A DNA stretch of 64,000 nucleotides from Chlamydiales bacterium (lineage in GTDB: Bacteria > Chlamydiota > Chlamydiia > Chlamydiales > Criblamydiaceae): assembly GCA_024233575.1 (NCBI GenBank), contig JACKPN010000002.1:1-64000 (forward strand), read 5' to 3'. Position 1 is the first letter of the stretch; every line of letters starts with the position of its first letter. Below the pieces are notes generated by a model, which had not been told where the DNA came from, searched no databases, and was given only the letters and a program-made list of their open reading frames with translations. Position numbers and translations under genes: made by a program. Below are positions 34,743 to 44,157 of this stretch, piece by piece.

Positions 34743-35045
34743 TTAGACTCGGAATCTTAGATATACACCGCCTCGGGGGCGGTAGTGGTAGTAGTAAGGA
34801 TCATAGTAATAGTAGTCTCGATATGGTCCATAATAATATCTATTAGGTCCGTAGTAATTGCGATAAGGACGATGATAATAGTAACGATTAGGTCCATTCC
34901 AGTGTCTGCCTTGTCCACGCCAAGCGACTTGTTCCTTATCGCCGTTATGTCCCACTTGTGCAGCGCTTAGGCTGCTGAATGCAAATGGTGCGATGAGAAA
35001 AGAGATCGCTAGTGTTAATCCGATAATGGATTTTTTGTAATACAT
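34743..35045 (-). CDS. small secreted tyrosine/arginine/proline-rich repeat protein
   Basis: The 100-residue protein has a clear signal peptide (two Lys, then a hydrophobic core to about residue 28, with an SAAQ cleavage-like site). The mature part is dominated by Tyr: about a quarter of the residues, in repeats of the form (G)PNRYYYxxPYRxYY, ending RPRGGVYLRFRV. It is very basic and has no cysteines. Such Gly/Tyr- or Tyr-rich low-complexity proteins often sit at cell surfaces. Function is unknown. It reads towards tyrP and is followed by a strong hairpin. Confidence 0.75.
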   Translation of the reverse strand: MYYKKSIIGLTLAISFLIAPFAFSSLSAAQVGHNGDKEQVAWRGQGRHWNGPNRYYYHRPYRNYYGPNRYYYGPYRDYYYYDPYYYHYRPRGGVYLRFRV

Positions 35046-35276
35046 ACAAACCCCCAGGGTCTAGGGTTAATAATGAATAGGCGTGAGTCGAATTTCAGTT
35101 GAGAATTCAGGAAATCGCGCATGGAGAATTGCACTTTCTGCTAACCTCATTATAGAATAATAACTTTACATAAGTCAAACGAACCCAGAAAGTTAAAGAA
35201 TTAATTAAGATAGGCGTTGCTTATTGCATGCCATTTGACTAATCTACTGCAAAATAGCAAAATATCCCCGGAGAAA
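35046..35276. promoter_or_regulatory. gene-free divergent region
   Basis: About 230 bases between the Tyr-rich gene and the next plus-strand gene hold no coding region. They are AT-rich around 35140-35215 and presumably hold both promoters. Confidence 0.4.
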
Positions 35277-36416
35277 ATGATGAATGTATTACCTTCGACT
35301 TATGGCTGTACCGCAGGCGCATTTACGTACGATAATAACGGAGAAACAGCGGCGATTGTCTTCCGTACTTTCGATATGCTAGGCAAAGCGGAGCCTGGAG
35401 GGAAATTGACAGAGCTTGATGTGAAAGGGGTGATCATTCCTTCAGAAACAAACGGCGAGCCTCTCGCCTATCAAAGCAGCGCTCCCGATGGAAGCGTGGG
35501 CGTCCAATGGCAAGCAAAATATGGTATCGTTGGTTTTACCTGTTTGGATATGATGAAAGAGCCTGTCGCCGGACAGAACATCGCCGGCCTCGCATTCCAC
35601 GCAAACACGCTGACGACGACAAAGTATCAAGAGGTTCCCCCCGACCAATTGCAAAAAGCTTTGCGAGTAGAACAGATCGGTCTATGGATTCTTAGTCAGT
35701 TTGCAACATGTGATGAGGTCACAGAAGCGTTGAACGATGTCTACGTTTGGGGGGACGGGATGGGACCCACGGACTTTGCCCCACGCGTCCATTTCTTCGT
35801 TGCCGATAAATATGGAGCGCGCGTCGGAATCGAATATATCAATGGTGAGCTGAAAACATATCCCAATGTCAATATGGTCACCAATGATCCGCCGTTGAAT
35901 GCTCAGGAACTGAACTTGCGCAATTACCATAACCTGAACCCATATCCGCTTCCTGCTGAAAATGTCGATGGTCAGGAGATGCCTGCCTCTTTTGGATGCG
36001 GAATGCTCGGTCTTCCCGGTGATGACAGTCCTGTCAGCCGCTATGTCCGTGGCGCGAAATTTATCCAATTTGCTCTTCCTTCCACCACTGCTGAAGAGAG
36101 CCGAAGGCTTGCAGGAGAACTGGTGGGAAGAATGGTTGTGATAAAAGGAATGGCACGCCAGCCGGATCCAAAAGCAAGCGACACAGTTCTCTACGATAGC
36201 ACCGAATGGGCGATGATCAATGATATTTATAATAACGTGATGGCATGGTGGACGCCGCAACAGCAGCGCTGGCAGAGTGTTGACATGAGCAAGATCGACT
36301 TTTCAGGGAAAACGCCTTATAAGCCTATCGAAATCTATCGTCCCGATGCATCGATGTTTATCGATGTTACCGATACCTTGCAGACAGCAGCCAAAGGGTG
36401 GTGGCCGTTCAGCTGA
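35277..36416 (+). CDS. choloylglycine hydrolase family (linear amide C-N hydrolase) protein
   Basis: The ATG at 35277 follows CCCGGAGAA; a longer TTG start at 35217 is less likely. The 379-residue product has a likely nucleophile Cys at residue 11 (STYGC-TAG), after a short propeptide. Other family landmarks are NMVTNDPPLNAQELNLRNY, GLPGDDSPVSRYVRGAKF and YDSTEWAM. These Ntn hydrolases cleave amide bonds, as in bile salt hydrolase, penicillin V acylase and acid ceramidase-like enzymes. Which of these applies cannot be told. No classical signal peptide is visible. The 3' end overlaps the convergent ftsY gene by 8 bases. Confidence 0.85.
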   Translation: MMNVLPSTYGCTAGAFTYDNNGETAAIVFRTFDMLGKAEPGGKLTELDVKGVIIPSETNGEPLAYQSSAPDGSVGVQWQAKYGIVGFTCLDMMKEPVAGQNIAGLAFHANTLTTTKYQEVPPDQLQKALRVEQIGLWILSQFATCDEVTEALNDVYVWGDGMGPTDFAPRVHFFVADKYGARVGIEYINGELKTYPNVNMVTNDPPLNAQELNLRNYHNLNPYPLPAENVDGQEMPASFGCGMLGLPGDDSPVSRYVRGAKFIQFALPSTTAEESRRLAGELVGRMVVIKGMARQPDPKASDTVLYDSTEWAMINDIYNNVMAWWTPQQQRWQSVDMSKIDFSGKTPYKPIEIYRPDASMFIDVTDTLQTAAKGWWPFS

Positions 36417-37332
36417 ATAGGGCGTCGACGAACTCTTGTGCAACAAAGGGCTTCAGGTCGTCCATCGCTTCGCCGACACCGATGAATTTGATCGGAATGC
36501 CAAGCTCTTTTTGTGCGCTGACAACAATTCCTCCCTTCGCATTGCCATCTAGCTTAGTCAACACAAGACCATCTATCGGTGTGTATTGATGGAAAGTGCG
36601 CGCTTGATCAATGGCATTCTGTCCGGTGTTGGCATCGAGAACAAGCAGCGTCTCATGAGGAGCGCCATCGGCAACCTTGCCGCATGAGCGGCGGATTTTC
36701 TCTAACTCTTGCATCAGGTGTGTCTTGTTGTGCAGGCGTCCTGCGGTATCGATGATGACGACATCGGCGCCGCGCGATTGTGCTGCCGTTACTGCATCGA
36801 AAGCGACAGCGGCAGGATCGCTGTTTGGAGAACCTTTAACGATGTCGACCCCAATTTTTTTGGCCCACATATCCAGCTGTTCAATCGCTGCTGCACGGAA
36901 AGTGTCAGCTGCGCCCAGCAACACTTTGTGTCCGCTGTCGGTCAGGTTTTTCGCAAGCTTGGCGATCGTTGTCGTCTTGCCGCTGCCGTTGACGCCAACA
37001 ATCAAGATGACAGTAGGGCGATGACTGCCTTCAGTGATTGCTGTTGAGGTGGTGTTGAGGATGTCAAGCAACTCGGACTTGATCGCTGTAATGAAATCGT
37101 CGGCGGTAAGCTTAGGATTTTCACGATGGAGGGTACGAACCTTCTCGGTCAGCTGCATAGCGATCGTGACGCCGAGATCAGATTCATAAAGCAGCTGTTC
37201 CAGCTGATCAAGGGTATCTTCATCGATCTCTCGACTAAAGAGGCTGCGCATCTTGCTGCCGAGGAGCGATCCCGTTTTAGAGAGGGCGCCCTTAACCTTT
37301 TGGTATCCTGACTTTAGAAAATTTAGTACCAT
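36409..37332 (-). CDS. ftsY: signal recognition particle receptor FtsY
   Basis: The 307-residue protein has an N-terminal helical N domain and then the SRP GTPase motifs: GVNGSGKTTTIAKLA (G1), DTFRAAAIEQL, DTAGRLHNK and TKLDGNAKGG. The acidic A domain of E. coli FtsY is missing, as in Chlamydia. It targets ribosome-nascent-chain complexes to the membrane. It reads away from sucC, as in the Chlamydia order of ftsY and sucCD. Confidence 0.95.
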   Translation of the reverse strand: MVLNFLKSGYQKVKGALSKTGSLLGSKMRSLFSREIDEDTLDQLEQLLYESDLGVTIAMQLTEKVRTLHRENPKLTADDFITAIKSELLDILNTTSTAITEGSHRPTVILIVGVNGSGKTTTIAKLAKNLTDSGHKVLLGAADTFRAAAIEQLDMWAKKIGVDIVKGSPNSDPAAVAFDAVTAAQSRGADVVIIDTAGRLHNKTHLMQELEKIRRSCGKVADGAPHETLLVLDANTGQNAIDQARTFHQYTPIDGLVLTKLDGNAKGGIVVSAQKELGIPIKFIGVGEAMDDLKPFVAQEFVDALFS

Positions 37333-37408
37333 TGTATCGCTCGTCGTAGTATAGTTTTGTTGATATTAAGTTTAACAGATTCAAGCAAAACCCTGAAGGC
37401 ATATTGTC

Positions 37409-38575
37409 ATGAATACTCATGAGTTCCAAGCAAAAGAGATCTTAAAGAAGTATGGGGTGGCAGTCCCTGAGTATGCTGTCGTCACGTCGGTAGACGAAGC
37501 GCGGCAGGCGGTCAAAGCAATGAAGCTGAATGAGGCCGTTGTCAAGGTGCAAGTACATGCCGGCGGCCGTGGTAAAGCGGGCGGCGTCAAGCTGGCCTAT
37601 TCGCCGGATGAGATCGTGAAGCATGCGGAACAGATGCTTGGAATGAAAATTGTCAACAAACAGACGGGAGCTGACGGAATCGTTTGCAACCAGGTGATGA
37701 TCTCTGAACTGACAGATATCGATGAAGAATATTACGTCGGCGCAATCATTGACCGCCACAGCGCAGAAGCAAGGCTGATTATCTCTCCGGAAGGGGGAAT
37801 GGATATCGAAGAAGTGGCGGAAACGAAGCCTGACCGCGTCAAAACTTTTGCGATTGGGCTGAATGGCGAACTGCGCGGCTACCAACAGGTGCAGATCGCT
37901 AAGTTCATGGGATGGAGTGGCAACACGGCAAAGCAAGGACGCGCAACTGTGGCAGCGCTTGCCAAAGCATTCTGCAACACCGATGCCTCGCTCCTTGAGA
38001 TCAATCCATTGGTGAAAACACGCACAGGTGATATCGTCGCCGTCGATGCAAAGCTTAGCGTCGATGATAATGCCCTATACCGTCAGCAGGAGATCGCTGC
38101 TATGTACGATGCATCGCAGATCCCCATCTATGAAGCGCGTGCTAAACACTATGACTTAGCATACGTGGCTCTAGAAGGCAATATCGGTTGTATGGTCAAC
38201 GGCGCAGGCTTGGCAATGGCAACGATGGATATTATCCATCACTTTGGGGGGGCGCCTGCGAACTTCCTTGATGTTGGCGGCAGCGCTACAGAAGAGAAGA
38301 TTGCTGAAGGATTCAAGATTCTGCTGTCTGATCACAAGGTGAAAGCAATCCTTGTAAATATTTTCGGCGGGATCATGAACTGCGGCACGCTAGCATCAGG
38401 GATTGTTGCTGCAGCAAAAACTGTCGACCTCACTGTCCCTCTCGTCGTCAGAATGGAGGGCACTAATGTAGATCAAGGTAAGCAAATTCTTGCCGACTCA
38501 GGTATTGAAATTGCCATCGCCGACAGCATGACGACAGCGGCAGAAAAAGCTGTCGCGGCAGCAAAGGGAGCATAA
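37409..38575 (+). CDS. sucC: succinyl-CoA synthetase, beta subunit
   Basis: The 388-residue ATP-grasp protein begins MNTHEFQAKEILKKYGV and holds VHAGGRGKAGGV, LEINPLV, GNIGCMVNGAGLAMATMD and a C-terminal VNIFGGIMNCG/VRMEGTN segment. With SucD it makes ATP from succinyl-CoA in the TCA cycle. sucD starts 4 bases after its stop. Confidence 0.97.
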   Translation: MNTHEFQAKEILKKYGVAVPEYAVVTSVDEARQAVKAMKLNEAVVKVQVHAGGRGKAGGVKLAYSPDEIVKHAEQMLGMKIVNKQTGADGIVCNQVMISELTDIDEEYYVGAIIDRHSAEARLIISPEGGMDIEEVAETKPDRVKTFAIGLNGELRGYQQVQIAKFMGWSGNTAKQGRATVAALAKAFCNTDASLLEINPLVKTRTGDIVAVDAKLSVDDNALYRQQEIAAMYDASQIPIYEARAKHYDLAYVALEGNIGCMVNGAGLAMATMDIIHHFGGAPANFLDVGGSATEEKIAEGFKILLSDHKVKAILVNIFGGIMNCGTLASGIVAAAKTVDLTVPLVVRMEGTNVDQGKQILADSGIEIAIADSMTTAAEKAVAAAKGA

Positions 38576-38578
38576 GAC

Positions 38579-39463
38579 ATGGCCATACTTGTTAATAGCG
38601 AAACAAAAGTTATCACGCAGGGTATCACAGGGAAAGCAGGACGTTTTCATACTGAGCAATGCCAAGAGTACGGCACAAAGATGGTTGGGGGCGTCACACC
38701 CGGAAAAGGGGGAGAGGAGATCTTTGGCTTACCGATTTTCGACACCGTCGAAGAAGCGAAAGAAGCGACCGATTGCGATGCCACGATGATCTTCGTTCCG
38801 CCGCCTTTCGCTGCGGATGCGATTCTTGAAGCTGAAGCTGCCGGCGTGCCGCTGATCATCTGTATCACCGAAGGTATCCCTGTCCGCGATATGCTGGAAG
38901 TCAGCCAGGTGATGCGCCGCAGTGAGACAAGCAGGCTTATCGGTCCCAACTGCCCGGGTGTGATCACCCCCGGAGCATGCAAGATCGGGATCATGCCGGG
39001 ATACATCCATAAAAAAGGCAACATCGGAATCGTCTCGCGATCGGGGACACTCACCTATGAAGCGGTATGGCAGACGACAGAGCTGGGAATGGGGCAGTCG
39101 ACATGCGTAGGTATCGGCGGCGACCCTCTCAACGGTACTAACTTTATCGATGTCCTGCAGATGTTCGAAGACGATCCGCAAACTAAAGGAATCTTGATGA
39201 TCGGCGAGATCGGCGGCGATGCCGAAGAGAGCGCTGCGGAGTGGATCGCCTCCAGCTGCAGCAAACCCGTTGCGGCATTCATCGCTGGGCGTACGGCGCC
39301 TCCAGGACGGCGCATGGGACATGCCGGAGCTATTGTTTCCGGAGGACAGGGGACGGCAGATGGAAAAATCGCTGCATTGAAAAAAGCGGGAGTGACCATA
39401 GCTGAGACGCCGGCACTGATGGGCAAAGCAATCGAATCAGCTATGATGCAGACTGTGGAGTAA
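38579..39463 (+). CDS. sucD: succinyl-CoA synthetase, alpha subunit
   Basis: The 294-residue protein begins AILVNSETKVITQGITG and has the CoA-binding fold, IGPNCPGVITP, SRSGTLTYE and the phosphohistidine site GHAGAIVSGGQGTA. It forms an operon with sucC and with the site-2 protease gene, which begins 2 bases after its stop. Confidence 0.97.
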   Translation: MAILVNSETKVITQGITGKAGRFHTEQCQEYGTKMVGGVTPGKGGEEIFGLPIFDTVEEAKEATDCDATMIFVPPPFAADAILEAEAAGVPLIICITEGIPVRDMLEVSQVMRRSETSRLIGPNCPGVITPGACKIGIMPGYIHKKGNIGIVSRSGTLTYEAVWQTTELGMGQSTCVGIGGDPLNGTNFIDVLQMFEDDPQTKGILMIGEIGGDAEESAAEWIASSCSKPVAAFIAGRTAPPGRRMGHAGAIVSGGQGTADGKIAALKKAGVTIAETPALMGKAIESAMMQTVE

Positions 39464-39464
39464 G

Positions 39465-40592
39465 ATGAAGATACCGGTAAGCATACATCCCTTTTTTTGG
39501 CTGCTGGCAGCAGTGATCGGATGGCTGAGTTCGGGGTCGGCGATGGGGACGTTGATCTGGGTTGTTGTGATCCTGTTTTCCGTTCTCATTCATGAATATG
39601 GTCATGCTCTGACGGCGATCGCTTTCGGGCAACGTGCATATATTCATCTTGGAGGGTTCGGCGGCGTCACCAAACGTAGCGGAAACAAGCTGCCACTGTG
39701 GAAAGAATTCATCATCGTCCTTAACGGTCCTATCGCCGGGCTTCTTCTTTTTCTCTGCGCCTATTTATTGCTCAATGCTTTGCCGGAAATGCCCAATTCT
39801 CCGATTATCTATTTCCTATATGTTACGATATGGATCAATCTTTTCTGGACAGCCGTTAACCTGCTTCCCATGCATCCCCTTGATGGTGGGCGTCTCGTTA
39901 GCATTATCCTCGAAGCTATTTTTGGTCTGCGAGGTGTGAAATTCGCCTTGTTCATAAGTATTTTACTTTGCGTCGGTGTTGGCTTGCTCTTTTTCGGTTT
40001 GCGTTCGCCGCTGCCCGGGGCGCTGTTCATGATCTTAGCTTTTGAAAACTACCGAACATGGAAAACGATGATGGATGTCAGCGAGCAAGATCAGGACTAT
40101 GGTCTCTGGGAAGAGCTGCAACGTGCAGAGCAGTTGGTGCAGAAAGGGGATCTGGATCAGGCTACCCAGATCATCACACAGGTACGTCAAGTCGCGCCAT
40201 CGGGAATGATCAACGTTCAAGCAGCGCAGTTGATGTCGGATATTTATATCAAGCAGGGTAATATCACTGATGCCTTTCGCGCCTTGATTCCCGTAAAAAG
40301 CAAACTTGCCCCAAAATATCTGGAAGCGCTCCATACATATGCTTATGAGTCGGGGAATTATCAAGAAGCAGTCGCTGTCGGCGATCAGCTTTTCGAGCTG
40401 CATCCTAATTACAAATCTGCTGTTCTCAACGCCTTTTGCCACGCTCGCCTCGGTCAGGTGCGTCCAACAATTGGTTGGCTGCAGTCAGCGATCCGTCAAG
40501 GATTGCCCAACCCTCGAGCAGTCATCACCAAAGAAGATTTTCAGGAGATAAGGCAAGACCCCCAGTTCCGGGACTTTGTCAGCACTCTTTAA
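39465..40592 (+). CDS. site-2-protease (M50, SpoIVFB-like) with C-terminal TPR-like region
   Basis: The 375-residue protein has five to six membrane helices. The zinc motif is H43-EYG-H47 in helix two; the third ligand is D140 in LLPMHPLDGGRL (LDG motif). Residues 205-375 are soluble with TPR-like helices (AEQLVQKGDLDQATQI, EALHTYAYESGNYQEAVAVG). Such proteases cut membrane proteins to release signals; the TPR part may recognise partners. It is coupled to sucD but has no obvious metabolic link. It overlaps the convergent gene by 14 bases. Confidence 0.88.
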   Translation: MKIPVSIHPFFWLLAAVIGWLSSGSAMGTLIWVVVILFSVLIHEYGHALTAIAFGQRAYIHLGGFGGVTKRSGNKLPLWKEFIIVLNGPIAGLLLFLCAYLLLNALPEMPNSPIIYFLYVTIWINLFWTAVNLLPMHPLDGGRLVSIILEAIFGLRGVKFALFISILLCVGVGLLFFGLRSPLPGALFMILAFENYRTWKTMMDVSEQDQDYGLWEELQRAEQLVQKGDLDQATQIITQVRQVAPSGMINVQAAQLMSDIYIKQGNITDAFRALIPVKSKLAPKYLEALHTYAYESGNYQEAVAVGDQLFELHPNYKSAVLNAFCHARLGQVRPTIGWLQSAIRQGLPNPRAVITKEDFQEIRQDPQFRDFVSTL

Positions 40593-41919
40593 TTTCGGCA
40601 TACGAACAGGGGTTACCGGGAATAACGATATCCCAGTCTTTTTTGCCGTCGCGCGTAAGATCACTATGAAGTTTTCCACTGTGGACAGCATTGACTGGTA
40701 AAGTCAGAGGCGACTCAGTAGCGATGCGATACGCAACAGCATTTTCTGCTGCAATACTAGGCGCGTTAACCTCAATGAGTAAAGAACGGTTCGAGCGACA
40801 TTCTTTGCTATTTACACGTACCGCAACGCTGTCTTTCATCATCTCAATGCCGATATTGCTGTCAATGATTACAGATCTGTTTTTTTCATCGCGCCGGACA
40901 TTAAAAAATGCACGCATCGTATCGGCTTCTTCACCATCGGCAACGAGTTTCATGTTGTTGCAATAGTAGCTAGAGACAGTTCCGTAGTCCCACCAATATC
41001 CATCATTACCGATATCGACAACACCAAAAAGAGGACCACTAAGTTGGCGTTTGATCGCCTGCATTGTTTCGTAGTGCTTTTCGTTGTAATCGTTGCCTAA
41101 CAGAAGAGCGTACGCATCTTCCGGAAGAGTAAGCGTCATCCAAAAGTCACGGTCGCTGTTAAGGCTGCCTTGTTGAGCGTGGAGTTCTTGGGAAAAAGCG
41201 TTCATCAGAAGCTCTGTCATTGTTGCCGAGATGCTGAACGACCCTAAGCTCACCGCAAAGCCTCCGTCGCAGGATAAGATCTTCTCATCTTGCAAAGCAC
41301 GGAAAGTTCGGTAATCGGCTTTTTCTGTTAGGACGGCTTCGCCGCTTCCGTTGATTGCCAGCGCGCCATAACACGCTTGCCAAGATGCAGAATCGGGAAC
41401 AGGGCGCATACGCCCTAAAATATCGATATGATGTTCTGCTTCTTGAGGAATGGCTGTTGGAATAAATATCTGGTCTCCCCAAAAAACGGATAGACGTCCT
41501 TTGCGCATAGGAGCATAGATGCTTGTTTGTTTGATGACTGCTTCAAGGACAGTAATGATATGTTCAGTGCCATTGATGTCGATCAGTCCTGGGAGGCGGA
41601 TAGCAGACTTGTTTCCATGTTCTGTGCCTGCAAGCGGGTATTGTCGCTTGCCGGCGCCTGCGGTATGATAAATGGCGATCGACTTACCATGATGAAGCTC
41701 ATCGACAAGATTACGGTTTGTTATTTCAGAGGCGCGCTTGATCGCGTATAACGATCCGAGGCCATTTCCAGCCCCACCGGACCAATCTTCAGTGACAATG
41801 ATAGCGGGCAGGCCGGCCATACGCGTCTGCCAAAACGCCGTATGGGTAGGCGAGCCTGTTGTGATGATGACGATGTCCATGCCTGGCGACATGGACATCT
41901 TTTTAACGAGGGTATTCAT
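40579..41919 (-). CDS. putative sugar nucleotidyltransferase (pyrophosphorylase-like)
   Basis: The 446-residue protein has an N-terminal ITTGSPTHTAFWQTRMAG stretch. It is followed by TEDWSGGAGNGLGSLYAI and the AGAGKRQYPLA motif, which matches the G-x-G-x-R-x-x-P-L signature of nucleotide-sugar pyrophosphorylases. The order resembles GDP-fucose pyrophosphorylase-like proteins, and the C-terminal VNSKECRSNRSLLIEVNAPSI region may form a beta-helix. Neither substrate nor product is certain. It begins 1 base after the htrA stop, with an AGGTAGGAT site in the htrA end. Confidence 0.55.
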   Translation of the reverse strand: MNTLVKKMSMSPGMDIVIITTGSPTHTAFWQTRMAGLPAIIVTEDWSGGAGNGLGSLYAIKRASEITNRNLVDELHHGKSIAIYHTAGAGKRQYPLAGTEHGNKSAIRLPGLIDINGTEHIITVLEAVIKQTSIYAPMRKGRLSVFWGDQIFIPTAIPQEAEHHIDILGRMRPVPDSASWQACYGALAINGSGEAVLTEKADYRTFRALQDEKILSCDGGFAVSLGSFSISATMTELLMNAFSQELHAQQGSLNSDRDFWMTLTLPEDAYALLLGNDYNEKHYETMQAIKRQLSGPLFGVVDIGNDGYWWDYGTVSSYYCNNMKLVADGEEADTMRAFFNVRRDEKNRSVIIDSNIGIEMMKDSVAVRVNSKECRSNRSLLIEVNAPSIAAENAVAYRIATESPLTLPVNAVHSGKLHSDLTRDGKKDWDIVIPGNPCSYAEIKEC

Positions 41920-41920
41920 C

Positions 41921-43342
41921 TTATCCTACCTTGAAGGAAACATAGCGCATGATGTCTCCTTGTTTGATCAGAAGAAGGACCGGCTTACCACTGTCTGTTC
42001 GTTCGATTGCTTGACGGAACTCGTCGGCAGATGCGATTTTTTGCTGGTTGACGGCGACGATCACGGCACCTTTTTTCAGACCTGCCCACGATGCCGGGCT
42101 GCCGGGTTTTACTTTGGTGATCACGACGCCTTTATCATCGATAAGGCCGAGATTTTGCGCAACCTCAGGAGTGATCGCCTGTACTTCAATGCCGAGCTTG
42201 TCATCAGTGCCGGCTGCGCTTGCCACAGCATTAGGGAAAGTACCGATCTCTACAGGGATGGTCTGCATCTTTCCATCGCGCAGCACGTCGAGGGAGATCG
42301 TTTTTCCCGGTGCCATCATCGACACGGCATTGCGTAACGCTGCTAGATTATTGACGCGTTTGCCATCGTAGTTGACGACGATGTCTCCTTGATGGATGCC
42401 GGCCTTAGCGGCAGGAGAGCCGGTAACGACATCGGCAATGAGGGCGCCTTCGACTTTGTCCAGACCAAAAGCGGTGGCAAGATTTTGGTCGACATTCTGC
42501 AGTGTTACGCCGAGGTAGCCGCGTTTAACGCTGCCATCGTTGATCAGCTGCTGCATCACATACTCCGCCATATTACTGGGAATGGCAAAACCGATACCCA
42601 TGTAGCCTCCGGTACCGCTATTGCTGACGATAGCAGTGTTGATACCGATCACTTCACCATCAAGATTCAGCAACGGTCCGCCGGAATTGCCGCGGTTAAT
42701 TGCCGCATCGGTTTGGATGAAATCTTCGATCGTTGCCAAGTCGAGGTTGTTGCGCCCTTTGGCACTGACGACACCCACTGTGAGCGATGCTTGTAACCCT
42801 AAGGGGTTGCCGATAGCGACCACCCACTGTCCGACTTTCAGGTCGTCGGAATTGCCAAGGTTGATGTAAGGGAGGTTGTCGGCATCGATTTTAATTACGG
42901 CAAGGTCGGTATTGTCATCTTGACCGATCACCTTACCTTCGAGCTCTCTGCCATCGTTGAGAAGAACGGTGATCTGGCCGGCTTGGCGGATCACATGGTT
43001 GTTGGTGAGGATATAGCCGTCTGGAGAGACGATAAACCCCGAGGCTTGTGCAATAGGCTGCTGCTGCTCGCTGTTAAAACGCCGCCGTCTTGGACCGCCG
43101 AAGAACTGTCTGAAGAAATCGTCTTGGAAAAGGTCGAGAGGGTCTTGCGTCTCGTCACCAAGTACCGTACTGCGGTCTTGCCCTTTGACCGATATCGAAA
43201 CAACGGCAGGAATAGCGTTCTCTGCTACGGTAGTGAAATCGCGCGACACTTGCTGTGCGGCTTGCGATTGCTCGGCAATGGCGACGGTTTGGCTTAACAT
43301 TAATACAGAGGCGAATAGTGGTAAGAAATGCCTAATCTTCAT
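41921..43342 (-). CDS. htrA: periplasmic serine protease/chaperone HtrA (DegP)
   Basis: The 473-residue protein has a signal peptide (about residues 1-23) and the trypsin-like triad H116 (TNNHV), D146 (DNTDLAVI) and S220 (GNSGGPLL). Two PDZ domains follow, near residues 265-370 and 380-473. In chlamydiae HtrA handles misfolded outer-membrane proteins and can be released to the host cytosol. An AGGAGAT site precedes the ATG. It lies in the sucCD-htrA block of Chlamydia with two genes inserted. Confidence 0.96.
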   Translation of the reverse strand: MKIRHFLPLFASVLMLSQTVAIAEQSQAAQQVSRDFTTVAENAIPAVVSISVKGQDRSTVLGDETQDPLDLFQDDFFRQFFGGPRRRRFNSEQQQPIAQASGFIVSPDGYILTNNHVIRQAGQITVLLNDGRELEGKVIGQDDNTDLAVIKIDADNLPYINLGNSDDLKVGQWVVAIGNPLGLQASLTVGVVSAKGRNNLDLATIEDFIQTDAAINRGNSGGPLLNLDGEVIGINTAIVSNSGTGGYMGIGFAIPSNMAEYVMQQLINDGSVKRGYLGVTLQNVDQNLATAFGLDKVEGALIADVVTGSPAAKAGIHQGDIVVNYDGKRVNNLAALRNAVSMMAPGKTISLDVLRDGKMQTIPVEIGTFPNAVASAAGTDDKLGIEVQAITPEVAQNLGLIDDKGVVITKVKPGSPASWAGLKKGAVIVAVNQQKIASADEFRQAIERTDSGKPVLLLIKQGDIMRYVSFKVG

Positions 43343-43431
43343 ATCTATCTCCTTTCTCTGGCTGTGAAATTATACTATTGCTGCAAGAATAATTTATCAA
43401 TATCATAAGAACTCTTGAACAGGGAGGGGGG

Positions 43432-44157
43432 ATGGTCTATTTAGTACCAATAGGTTCTCAAAAAAAGTGTTGTGTACAAGACGTAGATTGGAGCAATCCC
43501 ACAGATAAGGCTTCCGACCTTAAGAGGTTTCTAGCCAGACGTTACGTCGATTGTGGACCATCTCTTGATGTGACGTCTGCTGACGACTCTTATCAGATTA
43601 CGATGTTTGGTAGATGTTATCGCATCTTAATCAACGACGATTACAACACGCTCTGTGTCGATAGCTGCCGTCTTGTTCGACAGGCTTTGCTTATTCATCA
43701 TTTTGCGGTCGAATCTAGAAATTTCGGTATGTTCTTCGATTACGAATTTTCTTCAAAGAGCAAGGGATATTTGATACTGGACAAAATCGGTCATGACCTT
43801 GTTAATAAGAAAATCAAATTCTCATTAGATGATGATATGAAAGATGAAGAAATCTCCGATGCACTTCATCAGTTGGCGCGTCACTTTCTGGAGTATTGTT
43901 TGCCCGATGAAATACTGTCTTATCTTCAGGGAGGTGTTGAGTATTCTGTGAAACTGCTTGGTAACGATTGCCCCGATGCGGATATTGAGATATCGTTAGT
44001 TAATCGTAATGAGATAAAGATCGCTCCTGTTAACGTCGATGCCGACATTAATCTGACGCCTCTTGTGAGCTTTTTGATGAAGCAATTTAAGCGCTGTGGG
44101 GTAACTGTGCAATCTGATGAAGAAGAACAACCCTTTATCCTGTTAACTTACCTCTAG
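43432..44157 (+). CDS. hypothetical protein, mixed alpha/beta
   Basis: The 241-residue protein starts after a strong GAGGGGGG site. It has seven scattered cysteines (KCCVQD, RYVDCGPS, CVDSCRLVRQ, NDCPDAD), no signal peptide and no membrane segment. Residues 85-130 form a helix-strand pattern; the rest is Asp-rich. The family is not recognised. It is divergent from htrA and overlaps the convergent M20 peptidase gene by 15 bases. A cytosolic effector is possible but unsupported. Confidence 0.6.
   Translation: MVYLVPIGSQKKCCVQDVDWSNPTDKASDLKRFLARRYVDCGPSLDVTSADDSYQITMFGRCYRILINDDYNTLCVDSCRLVRQALLIHHFAVESRNFGMFFDYEFSSKSKGYLILDKIGHDLVNKKIKFSLDDDMKDEEISDALHQLARHFLEYCLPDEILSYLQGGVEYSVKLLGNDCPDADIEISLVNRNEIKIAPVNVDADINLTPLVSFLMKQFKRCGVTVQSDEEEQPFILLTYL

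Noticed and set aside
35682..36260. Minus-strand open frame of 192 codons opposite the choloylglycine-hydrolase-like gene
   Set aside because: Antisense shadow; the plus-strand motifs are convincing.
38729..39322. Minus-strand open frame of 197 codons opposite sucD
   Set aside because: Antisense of a conserved gene; no ribosome site and no domain.
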